Notes: generated by a model from the sequence alone, not told the origin. DNA of 64,000 nucleotides from Dechloromonas sp. Dech2017 (GCA_009469585.1 SSXW01000003.1:124001-188000), one strand, 5' to 3'; numbered from the stretch's first letter, positions 28,436 to 37,320 are shown. Program-made: numbers and translations.

Positions 28436-29100
28436 GGGACGGGCGCCAGGCGCCGGGCGTGGCGCAGGGCGAGCCAGCCGAACAACAGGCCGACCGCCGC
28501 CCCGGTCGCGACATCGAGCGCGACGTGCTGGCGGGTGGCCAGCGTGGACCACAGGATGGCCAGGCAGTGCAGCCAGTTCAGCCCGAGCACCAGGCGCGGC
28601 GCCCCGACCCCGCGCAAAATCCACTGCAGCCACCGCGCAGCGAACACCGCCGAGGCGACGTGCAGCGACGGACAGGCATTGCCGCCGGTATCGACGTCCT
28701 TGATGATGGCCATTTCCGGATACAACCGCCAGTCGATGCCGGCCGGCGGCACCCCGGTCGGCAGCAGCCAGAAGATGGCCAGGCAGAGCAGGCACATGGC
28801 CGCCATCCACAGCCCGAAGACGAGCATCGGCCGCAGCTCGCGGAGCAGGGCGACGGGCAGCGAGGCATAGACCCACAGCGAGGCATAGACCGGGAAGGCC
28901 GACGCGCTGACCGGCACCCAGCGGTCGATGGCGGTCAGCGGCATCACCGTCACTGGCAGCAGCGGATGGTGGAGGACGGCGAAATAGGCCCAGAAAAAGA
29001 GCGTCATGAACAGCGTCGTGCCGACCGCCTTGAGCGGCAACAAAACGACGATACGGCCAGCGAGCTGCCGGTACCAGGGCGGTTCATGGAAAAGGTGCAT
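28432..29100 (-). CDS. PAP2-family membrane phosphatase
   Basis: The 222-residue protein has six hydrophobic segments and PAP2-type motifs: CPSLHVASA (catalytic His) and LATRQHVALD (His and Asp). The first PAP2 motif (KxxxxxxRP) is poorly kept, so it may belong to the inositol-phosphoryl or lipid phosphatase relatives. The start at 29100 (HLFHEPPWYRQL) is preferred to an ATG 51 bases upstream because it begins just before the first conserved segment. It might act on undecaprenyl or phosphatidyl phosphates, or take part in polyene-lipid assembly. Confidence 0.78.
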   Translation of the reverse strand: MHLFHEPPWYRQLAGRIVVLLPLKAVGTTLFMTLFFWAYFAVLHHPLLPVTVMPLTAIDRWVPVSASAFPVYASLWVYASLPVALLRELRPMLVFGLWMAAMCLLCLAIFWLLPTGVPPAGIDWRLYPEMAIIKDVDTGGNACPSLHVASAVFAARWLQWILRGVGAPRLVLGLNWLHCLAILWSTLATRQHVALDVATGAAVGLLFGWLALRHARRLAPVP

Positions 29101-29246
29101 CGGGCGACGGCCGCGGCCAGCAAGACGAAAAAGGAGGCGACATGGTAGCAAATCGACCGCCGACGATCACCGCCCGCCGCCCCGAGCCCGGCGGCGGGCG
29201 GCAAAACGTTTGGAAAACAGGGCCTTTCAGCTAAAATCGCAGGCCT

Positions 29247-29486
29247 ATGGATTCCATTGGCCTGATTCGCGAATTTCTCAACGACCGCCTGGGCGTCGAA
29301 CCGGAAAAAGTCACTCCGCAAGCGTCGCTGGCGGATCTCGGCGTCGACTCGCTGATGATGCTCGAACTGATGTTCGAGTTCGAGGACCGCTTCGCCATCA
29401 AGCTGGCCAGCGACCTGAAAACACCGCAGACCGTCGGCGAAATGGTGTCGCTGATGGACGGCCTGATCGCCGACCAAAAGAGCTGA
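29247..29486 (+). CDS. acyl carrier protein 1 (aryl polyene operon)
   Basis: The 79-residue protein is an acyl carrier protein with the phosphopantetheine site Ser 35 in GVDSLMML. It is the first gene of the operon and probably carries the growing polyene or the aryl starter. It corresponds in position to one of the two carriers (ApeE/ApeF) of the E. coli pathway. The start ATG lies 146 bases from the PAP2 start, so a promoter for the operon is likely in that space. Confidence 0.88.
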   Translation: MDSIGLIREFLNDRLGVEPEKVTPQASLADLGVDSLMMLELMFEFEDRFAIKLASDLKTPQTVGEMVSLMDGLIADQKS

Positions 29487-29489
29487 GCC

Positions 29490-30734
29490 ATGAGCCAGCG
29501 GCGGGTTGCGATCACTGGCCTGGGGCTGGTCAGTCCGTATGGCGGCGACCTGGCCGATTTCTTTGCCCGCCTGTGCGCCGGTGAATCGGCCGTCCGCTAC
29601 CTGCTCACCGACGACCAGCCGCGCCCGCTCTCCATCCCCTTCGTCAGCTGCCCGGCCTTCGATGCCGATGCCGCGCTCGGCAAGCCGCTGGCCTCGATGA
29701 TGGACCGCTTCGCCCAGCTCGGCATGGCCGCCGCCTTCGCCGCCTGGGACGACTGCGGCCTGCCCCGCCAGCCGGCCGGCGAAAGCCGCGACGACTGGGG
29801 CGTCTCGTGGGGCACGGCGCTGGGCGGCACGCTGGCCTACGAGAAGGGCTACCGCGAACTGTGGCAGAAGGGCCGCGAGCGCCTGTCGCCGCTCTCCGTG
29901 CTGCTCGGCATGAACAACGCCGCCAACGCCCACGTCTCGATCCAGCTCGGCCTGGGCGGCGTCAGCATGAGCCACACCGTGGCCTGCGCCTCGTCGGCCA
30001 TCGCCATCGGCGAGGCCTTCCGCCGGGTGCGCTCGGGCGAGGCGACGATCATGGTCACCGGCGGCTCCGACGTGCCGCAGGCCTACGGCGTCGCCCGCGC
30101 CTGGGAGGCGCTGCGCGTCATGGCGCCGGGCGATGCCGAGACCTCGCCGGCCGCCTGCCGGCCCTTTTCCGCCGACCGCCGCGGCCTGGTGCTGGGCGAG
30201 GGCGGGGCGGCCCTGGTCCTCGAGGACTGGGAGCACGCCGTCGCCCGCGGCGCCCGCATCCACGGCGAGATGCTCGGCTACGGCACGAGTTGCGACCACA
30301 GCCACCTGGTCCGCCCGGAAGCAGCCGGGCAGATCCGTGCCCTGCGCCTGACCCTGGCCGATGCCGGGCTGGCCGCCGACGACATCGACTACATCAACGC
30401 CCACGGCACCGCCACCGCCGAGGGCGACCCGGTCGAAGTCGCCGCCCTCAAGGCGGTTTTCGGCGAGCGGGCCGCCGGCCTGCCGGTCAGCGCCACCAAG
30501 TCGATGCACGGCCACCTGCTCGGCGCCGCCGGCGCCATCGAGGCCATCGCCACCGTGCTCGCCCTGCGCGAACAGGCGATTCCGCCGACCGCCCACCTGG
30601 CCCGGCCCGATCCGGCCTGCGCCGGTGTCGACCACGTCACCGCCGGCCGCCGCCAGCCGCTGCGCGCCGCCCTTTCCAACTCCTTCGCCTTTGGCGGCAG
30701 CAACGCCGTGCTCGCCTTCGCCGCCGCCCGCTGA
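29490..30734 (+). CDS. beta-ketoacyl-ACP synthase (FabF type, aryl polyene)
   Basis: The 414-residue ketosynthase has active-site Cys 167 in VACASSA and the two His in NAHGTAT and MHGHLLGAAG. It sits between two acyl carrier protein genes, with three bases to the first. In aryl polyene pathways such an enzyme (ApeR-like) starts or extends chains with malonyl-ACP. The chain length and starter cannot be read from sequence. Confidence 0.9.
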   Translation: MSQRRVAITGLGLVSPYGGDLADFFARLCAGESAVRYLLTDDQPRPLSIPFVSCPAFDADAALGKPLASMMDRFAQLGMAAAFAAWDDCGLPRQPAGESRDDWGVSWGTALGGTLAYEKGYRELWQKGRERLSPLSVLLGMNNAANAHVSIQLGLGGVSMSHTVACASSAIAIGEAFRRVRSGEATIMVTGGSDVPQAYGVARAWEALRVMAPGDAETSPAACRPFSADRRGLVLGEGGAALVLEDWEHAVARGARIHGEMLGYGTSCDHSHLVRPEAAGQIRALRLTLADAGLAADDIDYINAHGTATAEGDPVEVAALKAVFGERAAGLPVSATKSMHGHLLGAAGAIEAIATVLALREQAIPPTAHLARPDPACAGVDHVTAGRRQPLRAALSNSFAFGGSNAVLAFAAAR

Positions 30735-30752
30735 TCCCAGGGAAGCATCACC

Positions 30753-31037
30753 ATGTCCGAAACCCCCTCGCCGCAAGCCGTCGAAGCCCTGCTGCCGGAA
30801 ATCGCCGAACTGATCGTCGACGCCCTCAACCTCGACCTGGCGCCGGCCGACATCGAACCCGACGCGCCGCTGTTCGGCGACGGCCTCGGCCTCGACTCGA
30901 TCGACGTGCTGGAAATCGCCCTCGTCGTCGGCAAGCGCTACGGCTGCCAGCTCAAGTCGGACAACGAGGACAACGTCCGCATCTTCGCCTCGCTGCGCGC
31001 CCTGGCCACCTACATCGCCGCCCGGCGCAGCCAATGA
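30753..31037 (+). CDS. acyl carrier protein 2 (aryl polyene operon)
   Basis: The 94-residue carrier has Ser 49 in LGLDSIDVLE. A second ACP near the first is typical of aryl polyene gene clusters, where the two carriers separate chain initiation from extension. Its stop overlaps the next start by four bases (ATGA). Confidence 0.88.
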   Translation: MSETPSPQAVEALLPEIAELIVDALNLDLAPADIEPDAPLFGDGLGLDSIDVLEIALVVGKRYGCQLKSDNEDNVRIFASLRALATYIAARRSQ

Positions 31038-31699
31038 ACCTCAGCCTCGGCCAGCTGCTGCGCGGCCTGGCCGTCGTCGGCTTCCTTGTCGCCTGGGCGG
31101 TGCTCGCCCATTCCGGCAGCGCCGGCCAGGGCTCGGCCGATCTCTCCGTGCTGCTCGGCGTCGCCCCGATCGGCGCCGCCCTCGGCCTGCTGCTGTGGCG
31201 GGCCAGCCATCCGCTGCTCACCGGCTGCGGCATCCTCGTCCTGCTCGGCGGCCTGGCCTGGCTGTGGCCGACCCTGCGCCAGAACGTGCCGCTGCTCTTC
31301 TTCATCCAGCACCTGGGCACCAACCTGGCGCTGGCCACCCTCTTCGGGCGCAGCCTGCTCGGCGGCGGCGAAGCGCTGATCACCCAGCTGGCGCGCGCCG
31401 TCCATCACGGCGAGATCTCGCCGCGCAAGCGCCGCTACACGCGCCGGGCGACGCTGGCGTGGACCTTCTTCTTCCTGGCCAACGCCCTGGTCTCGGCCGG
31501 CCTCTGGCTGTTCGCCCCGCTGGCGGTGTGGTCGGTGTTCGCCAACCTGCTGTCGATGCCGCTGCTTGCCGCCATGTTCGTCGCCGAACACATCTGGCGC
31601 GTCCATGCCCTGCCGCCCGAGGAGCGACCGAGCATCCCGCAGGTCATCCGCGCCTACCGCATGCATTCGCGCACGGCGCCGCCGGCCGAGCCGACATGA
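31034..31699 (+). CDS. aryl-polyene cluster membrane protein (COG4648-like)
   Basis: The 221-residue protein has about five to six transmembrane helices and ends with SIPQVIRAYRMHSRT. It has the position and character of the membrane protein of aryl polyene clusters (ApeG-like), whose role may be to anchor or move the product. Overlaps of four bases at both ends tie it to the ACP and the AMP ligase genes. Confidence 0.8.
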   Translation: MNLSLGQLLRGLAVVGFLVAWAVLAHSGSAGQGSADLSVLLGVAPIGAALGLLLWRASHPLLTGCGILVLLGGLAWLWPTLRQNVPLLFFIQHLGTNLALATLFGRSLLGGGEALITQLARAVHHGEISPRKRRYTRRATLAWTFFFLANALVSAGLWLFAPLAVWSVFANLLSMPLLAAMFVAEHIWRVHALPPEERPSIPQVIRAYRMHSRTAPPAEPT

Positions 31700-33096
31700 A
31701 CAGCGTCCCGCTGCTCGCCGGCACCGACCCCGCCGCCGTCTTCGCCTGGCGCCCGGACGGCCCGGTCAGCGTCGGCGACTACCTGGCCGAAGCGCGCGTC
31801 CTGGCCGCCCGCCTGCCGGCCGGCGACTTCGTGCTCAACCTGTGCCATGACCGCTACCGCTTCGCGGTCGGCTTCGCCGCCGGGCTTCTCGCCGGCAAGA
31901 CCAGCCTGCAACCGGCCTCGCAATCGGCGGAAACCCTGCGTCGCCTGCACGGCGCCTACCCCGGCCTGTTCGCGCTGTGCGACGGCCCGGACGACACGCT
32001 GGACCTGCCGCGGTTCGATTTTCCGGCGCTTTTTAGCGCACGAGCTGGCGGAGAAAATGACACTGCTGCGGTCGACGGCAAAAAAGCGCCAAAAACCGAA
32101 TTTGCCGTGCCGCGCATCGCCGCCGACCACCTCGCCGCCATCCTGTTCACCTCCGGTTCAACCGGCCTGCCGCAGGCCCAGCCCAAGCGCTGGGGCAAGC
32201 TGGTCGCCAACGGCCGGGCCGAGGCCGAGCAGCTCGGCCTGCTCGACCGGCCGCACGCCCTGGTCGGCACGGTGCCGGTGCAGCACAGCTACGGCTTCGA
32301 ATCGACGCTGCTCCTCGCCCTGCACGGCGGCTGCGCTTTCTGGGCCGGCAAGCCGTTTTTCCCGCAGGACATCGTCGGCGCCCTGGCCGCCGTGCCCCGG
32401 CCGCGCCTGCTGGTGACGACGCCCTTTCACCTGTCCACGCTGCTCGCCGCCGGCCTCGACCTGCCGCCGGTCGATATGCTGCTGTCGGCCACCGCGCCGC
32501 TGTCGGCGGCGCTGGCCGACGAGGCCGAGGCGCGCACCGGCGCCCCGCTGCGCGAAATCTACGGCGCCACCGAATCCGGCCAGCTGGCCAGCCGGCGCAC
32601 CACGGCGGGCGAGGCGTGGACGCCGCTGCCCGGCATCCGCCTCGACCAGGACGGCGAACAAACCATCGCCAGCGGCGGCCACGTCGAGGGCCGCGTCGCC
32701 CTCGCCGACCGCATCGAACTGCTGCCCGACGGCCGCTTCCTGCTCCGCGGCCGCCAGGCCGACCTGGTCAACATCGCCGGCAAGCGCACCTCGCTGGCCT
32801 ACCTCAACCACCAGCTGGCGGCCATTCCCGGCGTCGTCGACGGCGCCTTCCTGCTGCCCGACGAAGCCGGGCCGGACGGCATCACCCGCCTGGCCGCCTT
32901 CGTCGTCGCCCCCGGCCTGACCCCGCGGCAGATCGGCGCGGCGCTGCGCGAGCGGGTGGACGCCATCTTCCTGCCCCGGCCGCTGGTCATCGTCGACCGC
33001 CTGCCGCGCAACAGCACCGGCAAGCTGCCGCGCGGCGAACTGCTCGCCCTCTATGCTGCCCACTGCGCAGACAAGATCGCCGATGGCCGACGCTGA
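31696..33096 (+). CDS. AMP-dependent acyl/aryl-ACP ligase
   Basis: The 466-residue ligase would activate an aromatic or fatty acid and load it onto ACP (ApeH-like). P-loop ILFTSGSTGLPQAQP is near residue 150, EIYGATESGQLASRR is the A5 motif, and the Lys of the last motif is in NSTGKLPRGEL. The likely substrate is a hydroxybenzoate from the chorismatase at 52331. An A-rich dispersed repeat copy at 32065-32097 and a 10-bp inverted repeat lie in a region that seems to be an extra loop. Confidence 0.83.
   Translation: MNSVPLLAGTDPAAVFAWRPDGPVSVGDYLAEARVLAARLPAGDFVLNLCHDRYRFAVGFAAGLLAGKTSLQPASQSAETLRRLHGAYPGLFALCDGPDDTLDLPRFDFPALFSARAGGENDTAAVDGKKAPKTEFAVPRIAADHLAAILFTSGSTGLPQAQPKRWGKLVANGRAEAEQLGLLDRPHALVGTVPVQHSYGFESTLLLALHGGCAFWAGKPFFPQDIVGALAAVPRPRLLVTTPFHLSTLLAAGLDLPPVDMLLSATAPLSAALADEAEARTGAPLREIYGATESGQLASRRTTAGEAWTPLPGIRLDQDGEQTIASGGHVEGRVALADRIELLPDGRFLLRGRQADLVNIAGKRTSLAYLNHQLAAIPGVVDGAFLLPDEAGPDGITRLAAFVVAPGLTPRQIGAALRERVDAIFLPRPLVIVDRLPRNSTGKLPRGELLALYAAHCADKIADGRR
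32065..32097 (+). repeat. dispersed 33-base repeat, copy G (inside AMP ligase gene)
   Basis: GCTGCGGTCGAC, spacer GGCAAAAAAGCG, tail CCAAAAACC. It encodes AAVDGKKAPKT. An inverted partner segment GGCGCTTTTT at 32025-32034 pairs with AAAAAGCGCC at 32081-32090. Confidence 0.7.
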
Positions 33097-33388
33097 ATTC
33101 ACCTGGACGGTGCCCGCCGACCACCCGGCCTTTGCCGGCCATTTTCCCGGCCGGCCCATCGTCCCCGGCGTCGTGCTGCTCGACCGCGCCATGCTCTTCG
33201 CCGAAACCCTGCTCGGCCGCCCCGGGCTGGCCTGGCAGGTTGGCAACGCCAAGTTCTTCAGCCCGGTCGGCCCCGGCGAGACGCTGCTTTTCGCGCTGCA
33301 GGCCAAGGCCAGCGGCAGCATTGGCTTCACCGTGCGCGGCGCCGGGCGCGACGTCGCCGCCGGCAGCCTGACGCCGCCCGCCGCATGA
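33083..33388 (+). CDS. hotdog-fold acyl-ACP dehydratase or thioesterase (ApeI-like)
   Basis: The 101-residue protein has the FabZ/ApeI hotdog pattern: HPAFAGHFPGRPIVPGVVLL with His in the usual catalytic place (residues 17-36). In aryl polyene systems it works with a second, divergent dehydratase (here the gene at 44476). The start at 33083 is chosen to give DAEFTWTVPADHPA and overlaps the ligase end by 14 bases. Confidence 0.8.
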   Translation: MADAEFTWTVPADHPAFAGHFPGRPIVPGVVLLDRAMLFAETLLGRPGLAWQVGNAKFFSPVGPGETLLFALQAKASGSIGFTVRGAGRDVAAGSLTPPAA

Positions 33389-34296
33389 CCACCGGGAAGC
33401 CAACCGAATCCGACTGGATGCGCCAGCAGGAGCGCAGCAACCTGGCCATCCTCAAGCTGATGGTGTGGATCTCGCTGACCTTCGGGCGGGCCGTCGGCCG
33501 CCTCGTGCTCTACGGCATCGCCGCCTACTACGTGCTGTTCTCGCCCAAGGCCCGGCGCCACAGCCGCGACTACCTGCACCGGGCGCTCGGCCGCTGGGCC
33601 GAATGGTCGGACGGCTTCCGCCACGTTTTCAGCTTCGCCAGCACCATCCACGACCGCATCTACCTGCTCAACGACCGCTTCGACCTGTTCGACATCGAGG
33701 TGGTCGGCGCCGAGGCGGTCAACGCGGCGGCCCGTAGCCAGCCGGGGGCGCTGCTCATCGGCGCCCACCTCGGCAGCTTCGAAGTGCTGCGCGCCGTCGG
33801 CCGGGGCAGGGAAGGGCTGCAGGTGGCGATGCTGATGTACGAGGAAAACGCCCGCAAGATCAACGCCACGCTGGAAGCCATCAACCCGGCGGCCAGCCAG
33901 GACATCATCCCGCTCGGCCGCATGGATTCGATGCTGCAGGCCCGCGACCGGCTCGATGCCGGCTACGTCGTCGGCATGCTGGCCGACCGCGGCCTGGGCG
34001 GCGACGCCACCGTCGATTGCGATTTCCTCGGCCGGCCGGCGCCCTTTCCGCTCGGCCCCTTCCGGGTCGCCGCCATGCTGCGCCGGCCGGTCTTCTTCAT
34101 GACCGGTCTCTACCTCGGCGGCAACCGCTACCGCCTGCATTTCGAACCGCTCGCCGATTTTTCGCAGACGCCGCGCGAAGGGCGCGACGCCGCCATCCGC
34201 CGGGCGATGCAGGATTACGCCGACCGCCTGACCCATTATTGCCGCGAGGCGCCCTACAACTGGTTCAATTTCTTCGATTTCTGGCAGAAAAAATGA
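33385..34296 (+). CDS. LpxL-type lysophospholipid acyltransferase family protein
   Basis: The 303-residue protein belongs to the HtrB/LpxL-like acyltransferases: the HxxxxE catalytic pair is in GAHLGSFE and a hydrophobic anchor lies at residues 22-45. In aryl polyene clusters such an enzyme joins the polyene chain to a glycolipid (part of the ApeJ role). It overlaps neighbours on both sides by four bases. Confidence 0.83.
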   Translation: MTTGKPTESDWMRQQERSNLAILKLMVWISLTFGRAVGRLVLYGIAAYYVLFSPKARRHSRDYLHRALGRWAEWSDGFRHVFSFASTIHDRIYLLNDRFDLFDIEVVGAEAVNAAARSQPGALLIGAHLGSFEVLRAVGRGREGLQVAMLMYEENARKINATLEAINPAASQDIIPLGRMDSMLQARDRLDAGYVVGMLADRGLGGDATVDCDFLGRPAPFPLGPFRVAAMLRRPVFFMTGLYLGGNRYRLHFEPLADFSQTPREGRDAAIRRAMQDYADRLTHYCREAPYNWFNFFDFWQKK

Positions 34297-34862
34297 TCAA
34301 ACGCCTGCTCGGCACCCTGCTGCTGCTTGCCATCGCGCTGCCGGCCAGCGCCGCCTTCGACGTCGGCCAGCTGATGCAGGCGCTGGCCAGCCACAAGGGC
34401 GGCAAGGCCCGCTTCGTCGAGAAGAAGTTCATATCGCTGCTCGACAAGCCGGTGGTCGCCACCGGCGAAATGACCTACACCGCCCCCGACCGCCTGGAAA
34501 AGCGCACGCTGACCCCCAAGGTCGAAACCCTGCTGCTCGACAAGGACATCCTGAGCATCGAGCGCGACAAGCAGAAACTGAGCATCAACCTGGCCAACCA
34601 GCCCGAGGCACTGGCCTTCGTGGACAGCATCCGGGGCACGCTGTCCGGCAACCGGACGGCGCTCGAGAAAAACTATGCCCTGCATTTGTCGGGCAATCTC
34701 GACAAGTGGGTGCTCACTCTGCTGCCCAGCGACCAGAAGATCGCCAGCCTGGTGCTGCGCATCACGGTCAGCGGCAGCAGGAACCAGGTGCGCAGCATCG
34801 AGTACCTGCAGACCGACGGCGACCGTTCGCTGCTCAGCATCGAACCGGTCGAGGCCAAATGA
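34293..34862 (+). CDS. LolA-like outer-membrane lipoprotein carrier (aryl polyene)
   Basis: The 189-residue periplasmic protein has a signal peptide (MIKRLLGTLLLLAIALPASA, 20 residues) and the open-barrel LolA-like pattern in GKARFVEKKFISLLDKPVV and RTLTPKVETLLL. In these operons it is ApeL-like and should carry the hydrophobic product across the periplasm to the outer membrane. Its stop overlaps the start of a 21-codon leader by four bases. Confidence 0.82.
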   Translation: MIKRLLGTLLLLAIALPASAAFDVGQLMQALASHKGGKARFVEKKFISLLDKPVVATGEMTYTAPDRLEKRTLTPKVETLLLDKDILSIERDKQKLSINLANQPEALAFVDSIRGTLSGNRTALEKNYALHLSGNLDKWVLTLLPSDQKIASLVLRITVSGSRNQVRSIEYLQTDGDRSLLSIEPVEAK

Positions 34863-34924
34863 GCGGCCGGCCGCACTTCAGCTTGCCGGTGCGCCAGATG
34901 GCGCCGGCTACGGCGCGAGGCTAG
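34859..34924 (+). CDS. 21-codon leader in the MMPL gene frame
   Basis: ATG at 34859 overlaps the LolA-like stop as ATGA; the frame is SGRPHFSLPVRQMAPATARG and ends with TAG at 34922-34924. The same reading frame continues into the MMPL gene, which restarts at 34928. It could be a coupling leader, an ancestral start cut off by an amber stop, or chance. Small and unproven. Confidence 0.3.
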   Translation: MSGRPHFSLPVRQMAPATARG

Positions 34925-34927
34925 GCG

Positions 34928-37255
34928 ATGTCGGCCCGTCGCGCCCTGACGCTCTGGCTGCTGGCCATGCTGGCCGGGGCGGCGGTCGTCTGGAACAGCC
35001 ATTTCTCGGCCGACATGTCCTTCTTCCTGCCCGGCCGGCCGAGCGCCGAGCAGCAGGTGCTGGTCGACCAACTGAAGGAGGGCGTCGTCTCCCGCCTGCT
35101 GATGGTCGCCATCGAAGGCGGCGATTCGGCGCAGCGGGCAGCCGTATCGCGCGACTTGCGCGGTCGACTGGAAAAAATGCCGGAATTCGTCGCCGTGCAG
35201 AACGGCGAGGCGGGCAGCCAGGGCGCCGACCGCGACTTCCTGTTCCGCCACCGCTACCTGCTCAGCCCGGCGGTCAGCCCCGAGCGCTTCACCGTGGACG
35301 GCCTGCGCGCTGCCATCGGCGACAGCATAGCCCTGCTTGCCTCGCCGGCCGGGATGCTGGTCAAGCCGCTGCTGCCGCGCGACCCGACCGGCGAGCTGTG
35401 GGCCCAGATCGGCCGCCTCAACGCCGGCGCCCAGCCGAACAGCCGCGACGGCGTGTGGGCCTCGCCCGACGGCGAGCGGGCCATGCTGCTGATGCAGACC
35501 GCCGCCCTCGGCTCCGACACCGACGGCCAGGAGCGGGCCATCGGCCTGGTCCGCGCCAGCTTCGCCGATGCCGCGGCGGCGGCCGCCCCCGCGGCCGGCC
35601 TCGGCCTGCGCCTGTCCGGCCCCGGGCTGTTCGCCGTCAAGTCGCGGGCGACCATCAAGCACGAGGTCAGCAAGCTGTCGGCGATCAGCACGCTGGCCAT
35701 CGTCGTCGTCCTCTATTTCGTTTACCGCTCGGCCCGCCTGATGAGCCTCGGCCTGCTGCCGGTGCTGAGCGGGGCGCTGGCCGGCATCGTCGCCGTTAGC
35801 CTGGTGCACGGCACGGTCTTCGGCATCACCGTCGGCTTCGGTTCGGCGCTGATCGGCGAGGCGGTCGATTACTCGATCTACTACTTCGTGCAGTCCGGCC
35901 GGGGCGGCATCGACCACTGGCGGCAACGCTTCTGGCCGACCGTCCGGCTCGGCGTGCTGACCTCGGTGGCCGGCTTCGGGGCGCTGCTCTTTTCCGGCTT
36001 TCCCGGCCTCGCCCAGCTCGGCCTCTATGCCCTGAGCGGCGTGCTGACCGCGGCGCTGGTCACCCGCTTCATCCTGCCGCCGCTGGCCGGCCGCGACCTG
36101 GCCATGCGCGAGCTCGGCCACCTGGCGCCGCGCCTGCAGGCCGCCATCGCCGGGCTGCGCCGCCTGCGCTGGGCCGTCCTTGCCCTGGCCGTGGCCGCCG
36201 CCGCGCTGCTCGCGGTCAACCGCGACCGCGTCTGGCACCCCAACCTGTCGGCCCTGAGCACGGTCAGCGAAGCCGACGCGGCGGCCGACATGGCGCTGCG
36301 CAGCGACATCGCCGCCCCCGACGCCCGCTACATAGCGGTGATCACCGCTCCCGACCGCGAATCGGCGCTGCAGGCCGCCGAGCGGGCCGGCGAGAAGCTC
36401 GACGCCCTGGTCGCCGCCGGCGTCATCGGCGGCTACGACAGCCCGGCCCGCTTCCTGCCCAGCCAGGCGACGCAGGCCGCCCGCCGGGACAGCCTGCCCG
36501 ACGCCGAGCAATTGCCGGCCCGCCTGCGCCTCGCCCTGGCCGATTCGCCGCTGGCCGCCGACAAGCTCGGCGGCTTCGTCGCCGACGTCGCCGCGGCGCG
36601 GGCCGCCGGCTTCATCGACCGCCCGGCGCTGGATGGCACCAGCCTGGCGCTGGCCGTCGATTCGCTGCTGCTGCAACGCCCCAACGGCTGGAGCGTGCTG
36701 CTGCCGCTGCGCCCGGCCGGCGGCGCCCAGGGCGTGGACATCGCCATCGAACCGGTGCGCGCCGCGCTGGCCGGCAGCGGCGCGCTGTTCGTCGACATGA
36801 AGCACGAGTTCGACACGCTGTACAACGACTACCTGGGCGAGGCGACGCTGCTCTCGCTGGCCGGCTTCGCCGCCATCGTCGGCCTGCTCGCCGTCACCCT
36901 TCGCTCGGCCCGCCGCCTGGCCAGCGTGCTGTTGCCGCTGCTCCTCGCCGTCGTGCTGGTCGTCGGCGGCCTGCACCTGGCCGGCCAGCAGCTGCACCTG
37001 CTGCACCTGATCGGCATGCTGCTCATCGTCGCCGTCGGCTCCAACTACGCGCTCTTCTTCAACCAGGCCGACCGCCAGCCGGACGGCACGACGCTGGTCT
37101 CGATGGCCGTCGCCAACCTGACCACGGCCATCGGCTTCGGCACCCTGGCCCTGTCGTCGGTACCGGTGCTCAACGCCATCGGCGTCACCGTCGGCCCCGG
37201 CGCCATCCTCGCCCTGCTGCTTTCCGCCGCCTTCGCCGGGGGCCGGCATGACTGA
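34928..37255 (+). CDS. MMPL/RND-family exporter (aryl polyene)
   Basis: The 775-residue pump has two similar halves, each with a first helix, a large periplasmic domain and five more helices (first helix 4-24, cluster at 245-370, second set near 413-430 and 625-770). It fits the MMPL lipid-exporter type found in aryl polyene operons (ApeM-like). With the LolA-like protein it would move product to the outer membrane. A repeat copy at 35157-35189 lies in the first periplasmic domain. The start 34928 is four bases after an in-frame TAG, so this ATG is the only usable one. Confidence 0.85.
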   Translation: MSARRALTLWLLAMLAGAAVVWNSHFSADMSFFLPGRPSAEQQVLVDQLKEGVVSRLLMVAIEGGDSAQRAAVSRDLRGRLEKMPEFVAVQNGEAGSQGADRDFLFRHRYLLSPAVSPERFTVDGLRAAIGDSIALLASPAGMLVKPLLPRDPTGELWAQIGRLNAGAQPNSRDGVWASPDGERAMLLMQTAALGSDTDGQERAIGLVRASFADAAAAAAPAAGLGLRLSGPGLFAVKSRATIKHEVSKLSAISTLAIVVVLYFVYRSARLMSLGLLPVLSGALAGIVAVSLVHGTVFGITVGFGSALIGEAVDYSIYYFVQSGRGGIDHWRQRFWPTVRLGVLTSVAGFGALLFSGFPGLAQLGLYALSGVLTAALVTRFILPPLAGRDLAMRELGHLAPRLQAAIAGLRRLRWAVLALAVAAAALLAVNRDRVWHPNLSALSTVSEADAAADMALRSDIAAPDARYIAVITAPDRESALQAAERAGEKLDALVAAGVIGGYDSPARFLPSQATQAARRDSLPDAEQLPARLRLALADSPLAADKLGGFVADVAAARAAGFIDRPALDGTSLALAVDSLLLQRPNGWSVLLPLRPAGGAQGVDIAIEPVRAALAGSGALFVDMKHEFDTLYNDYLGEATLLSLAGFAAIVGLLAVTLRSARRLASVLLPLLLAVVLVVGGLHLAGQQLHLLHLIGMLLIVAVGSNYALFFNQADRQPDGTTLVSMAVANLTTAIGFGTLALSSVPVLNAIGVTVGPGAILALLLSAAFAGGRHD
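35157..35189 (+). repeat. dispersed 33-base repeat, copy H (inside MMPL gene)
   Basis: TTGCGCGGTCGAC context with spacer TGGAAAAAATGC and tail CGGAATTCG; the 12-base spacing is kept but the tail is decayed. Confidence 0.5.
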
Positions 37256-37258
37256 AGT

Positions 37259-37291
37259 GCTGCGGTCGACGGCAAAAAACGGCCAAAATCG
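37259..37291 (+). repeat. dispersed 33-base repeat, copy I (intergenic, best copy)
   Basis: GCTGCGGTCGAC, spacer GGCAAAAAACGG, tail CCAAAATCG, followed by AAATCCGCC. It fills most of the 65-base gap between the MMPL gene and the next hydrolase. A parS-type site begins ten bases downstream. Confidence 0.8.
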
Positions 37292-37300
37292 AAATCCGCC

Positions 37301-37314
37301 GTTTCACGTGGAAC
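37301..37314. promoter_or_regulatory. parS site (ParB binding), variant 2
   Basis: GTTTCACGTGGAAC differs by one base from the palindromic core. It lies between the MMPL and hydrolase genes, just after repeat copy I and before the ATG at 37321. Confidence 0.65.
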
Positions 37315-37320
37315 CTTCCG

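Noticed and set aside
34673-37249. 858-codon open frame opposite to the MMPL gene
   Set aside because: Same GC-driven antisense effect; rich in Gly-Gln-Ala-Asp with no recognisable domain.
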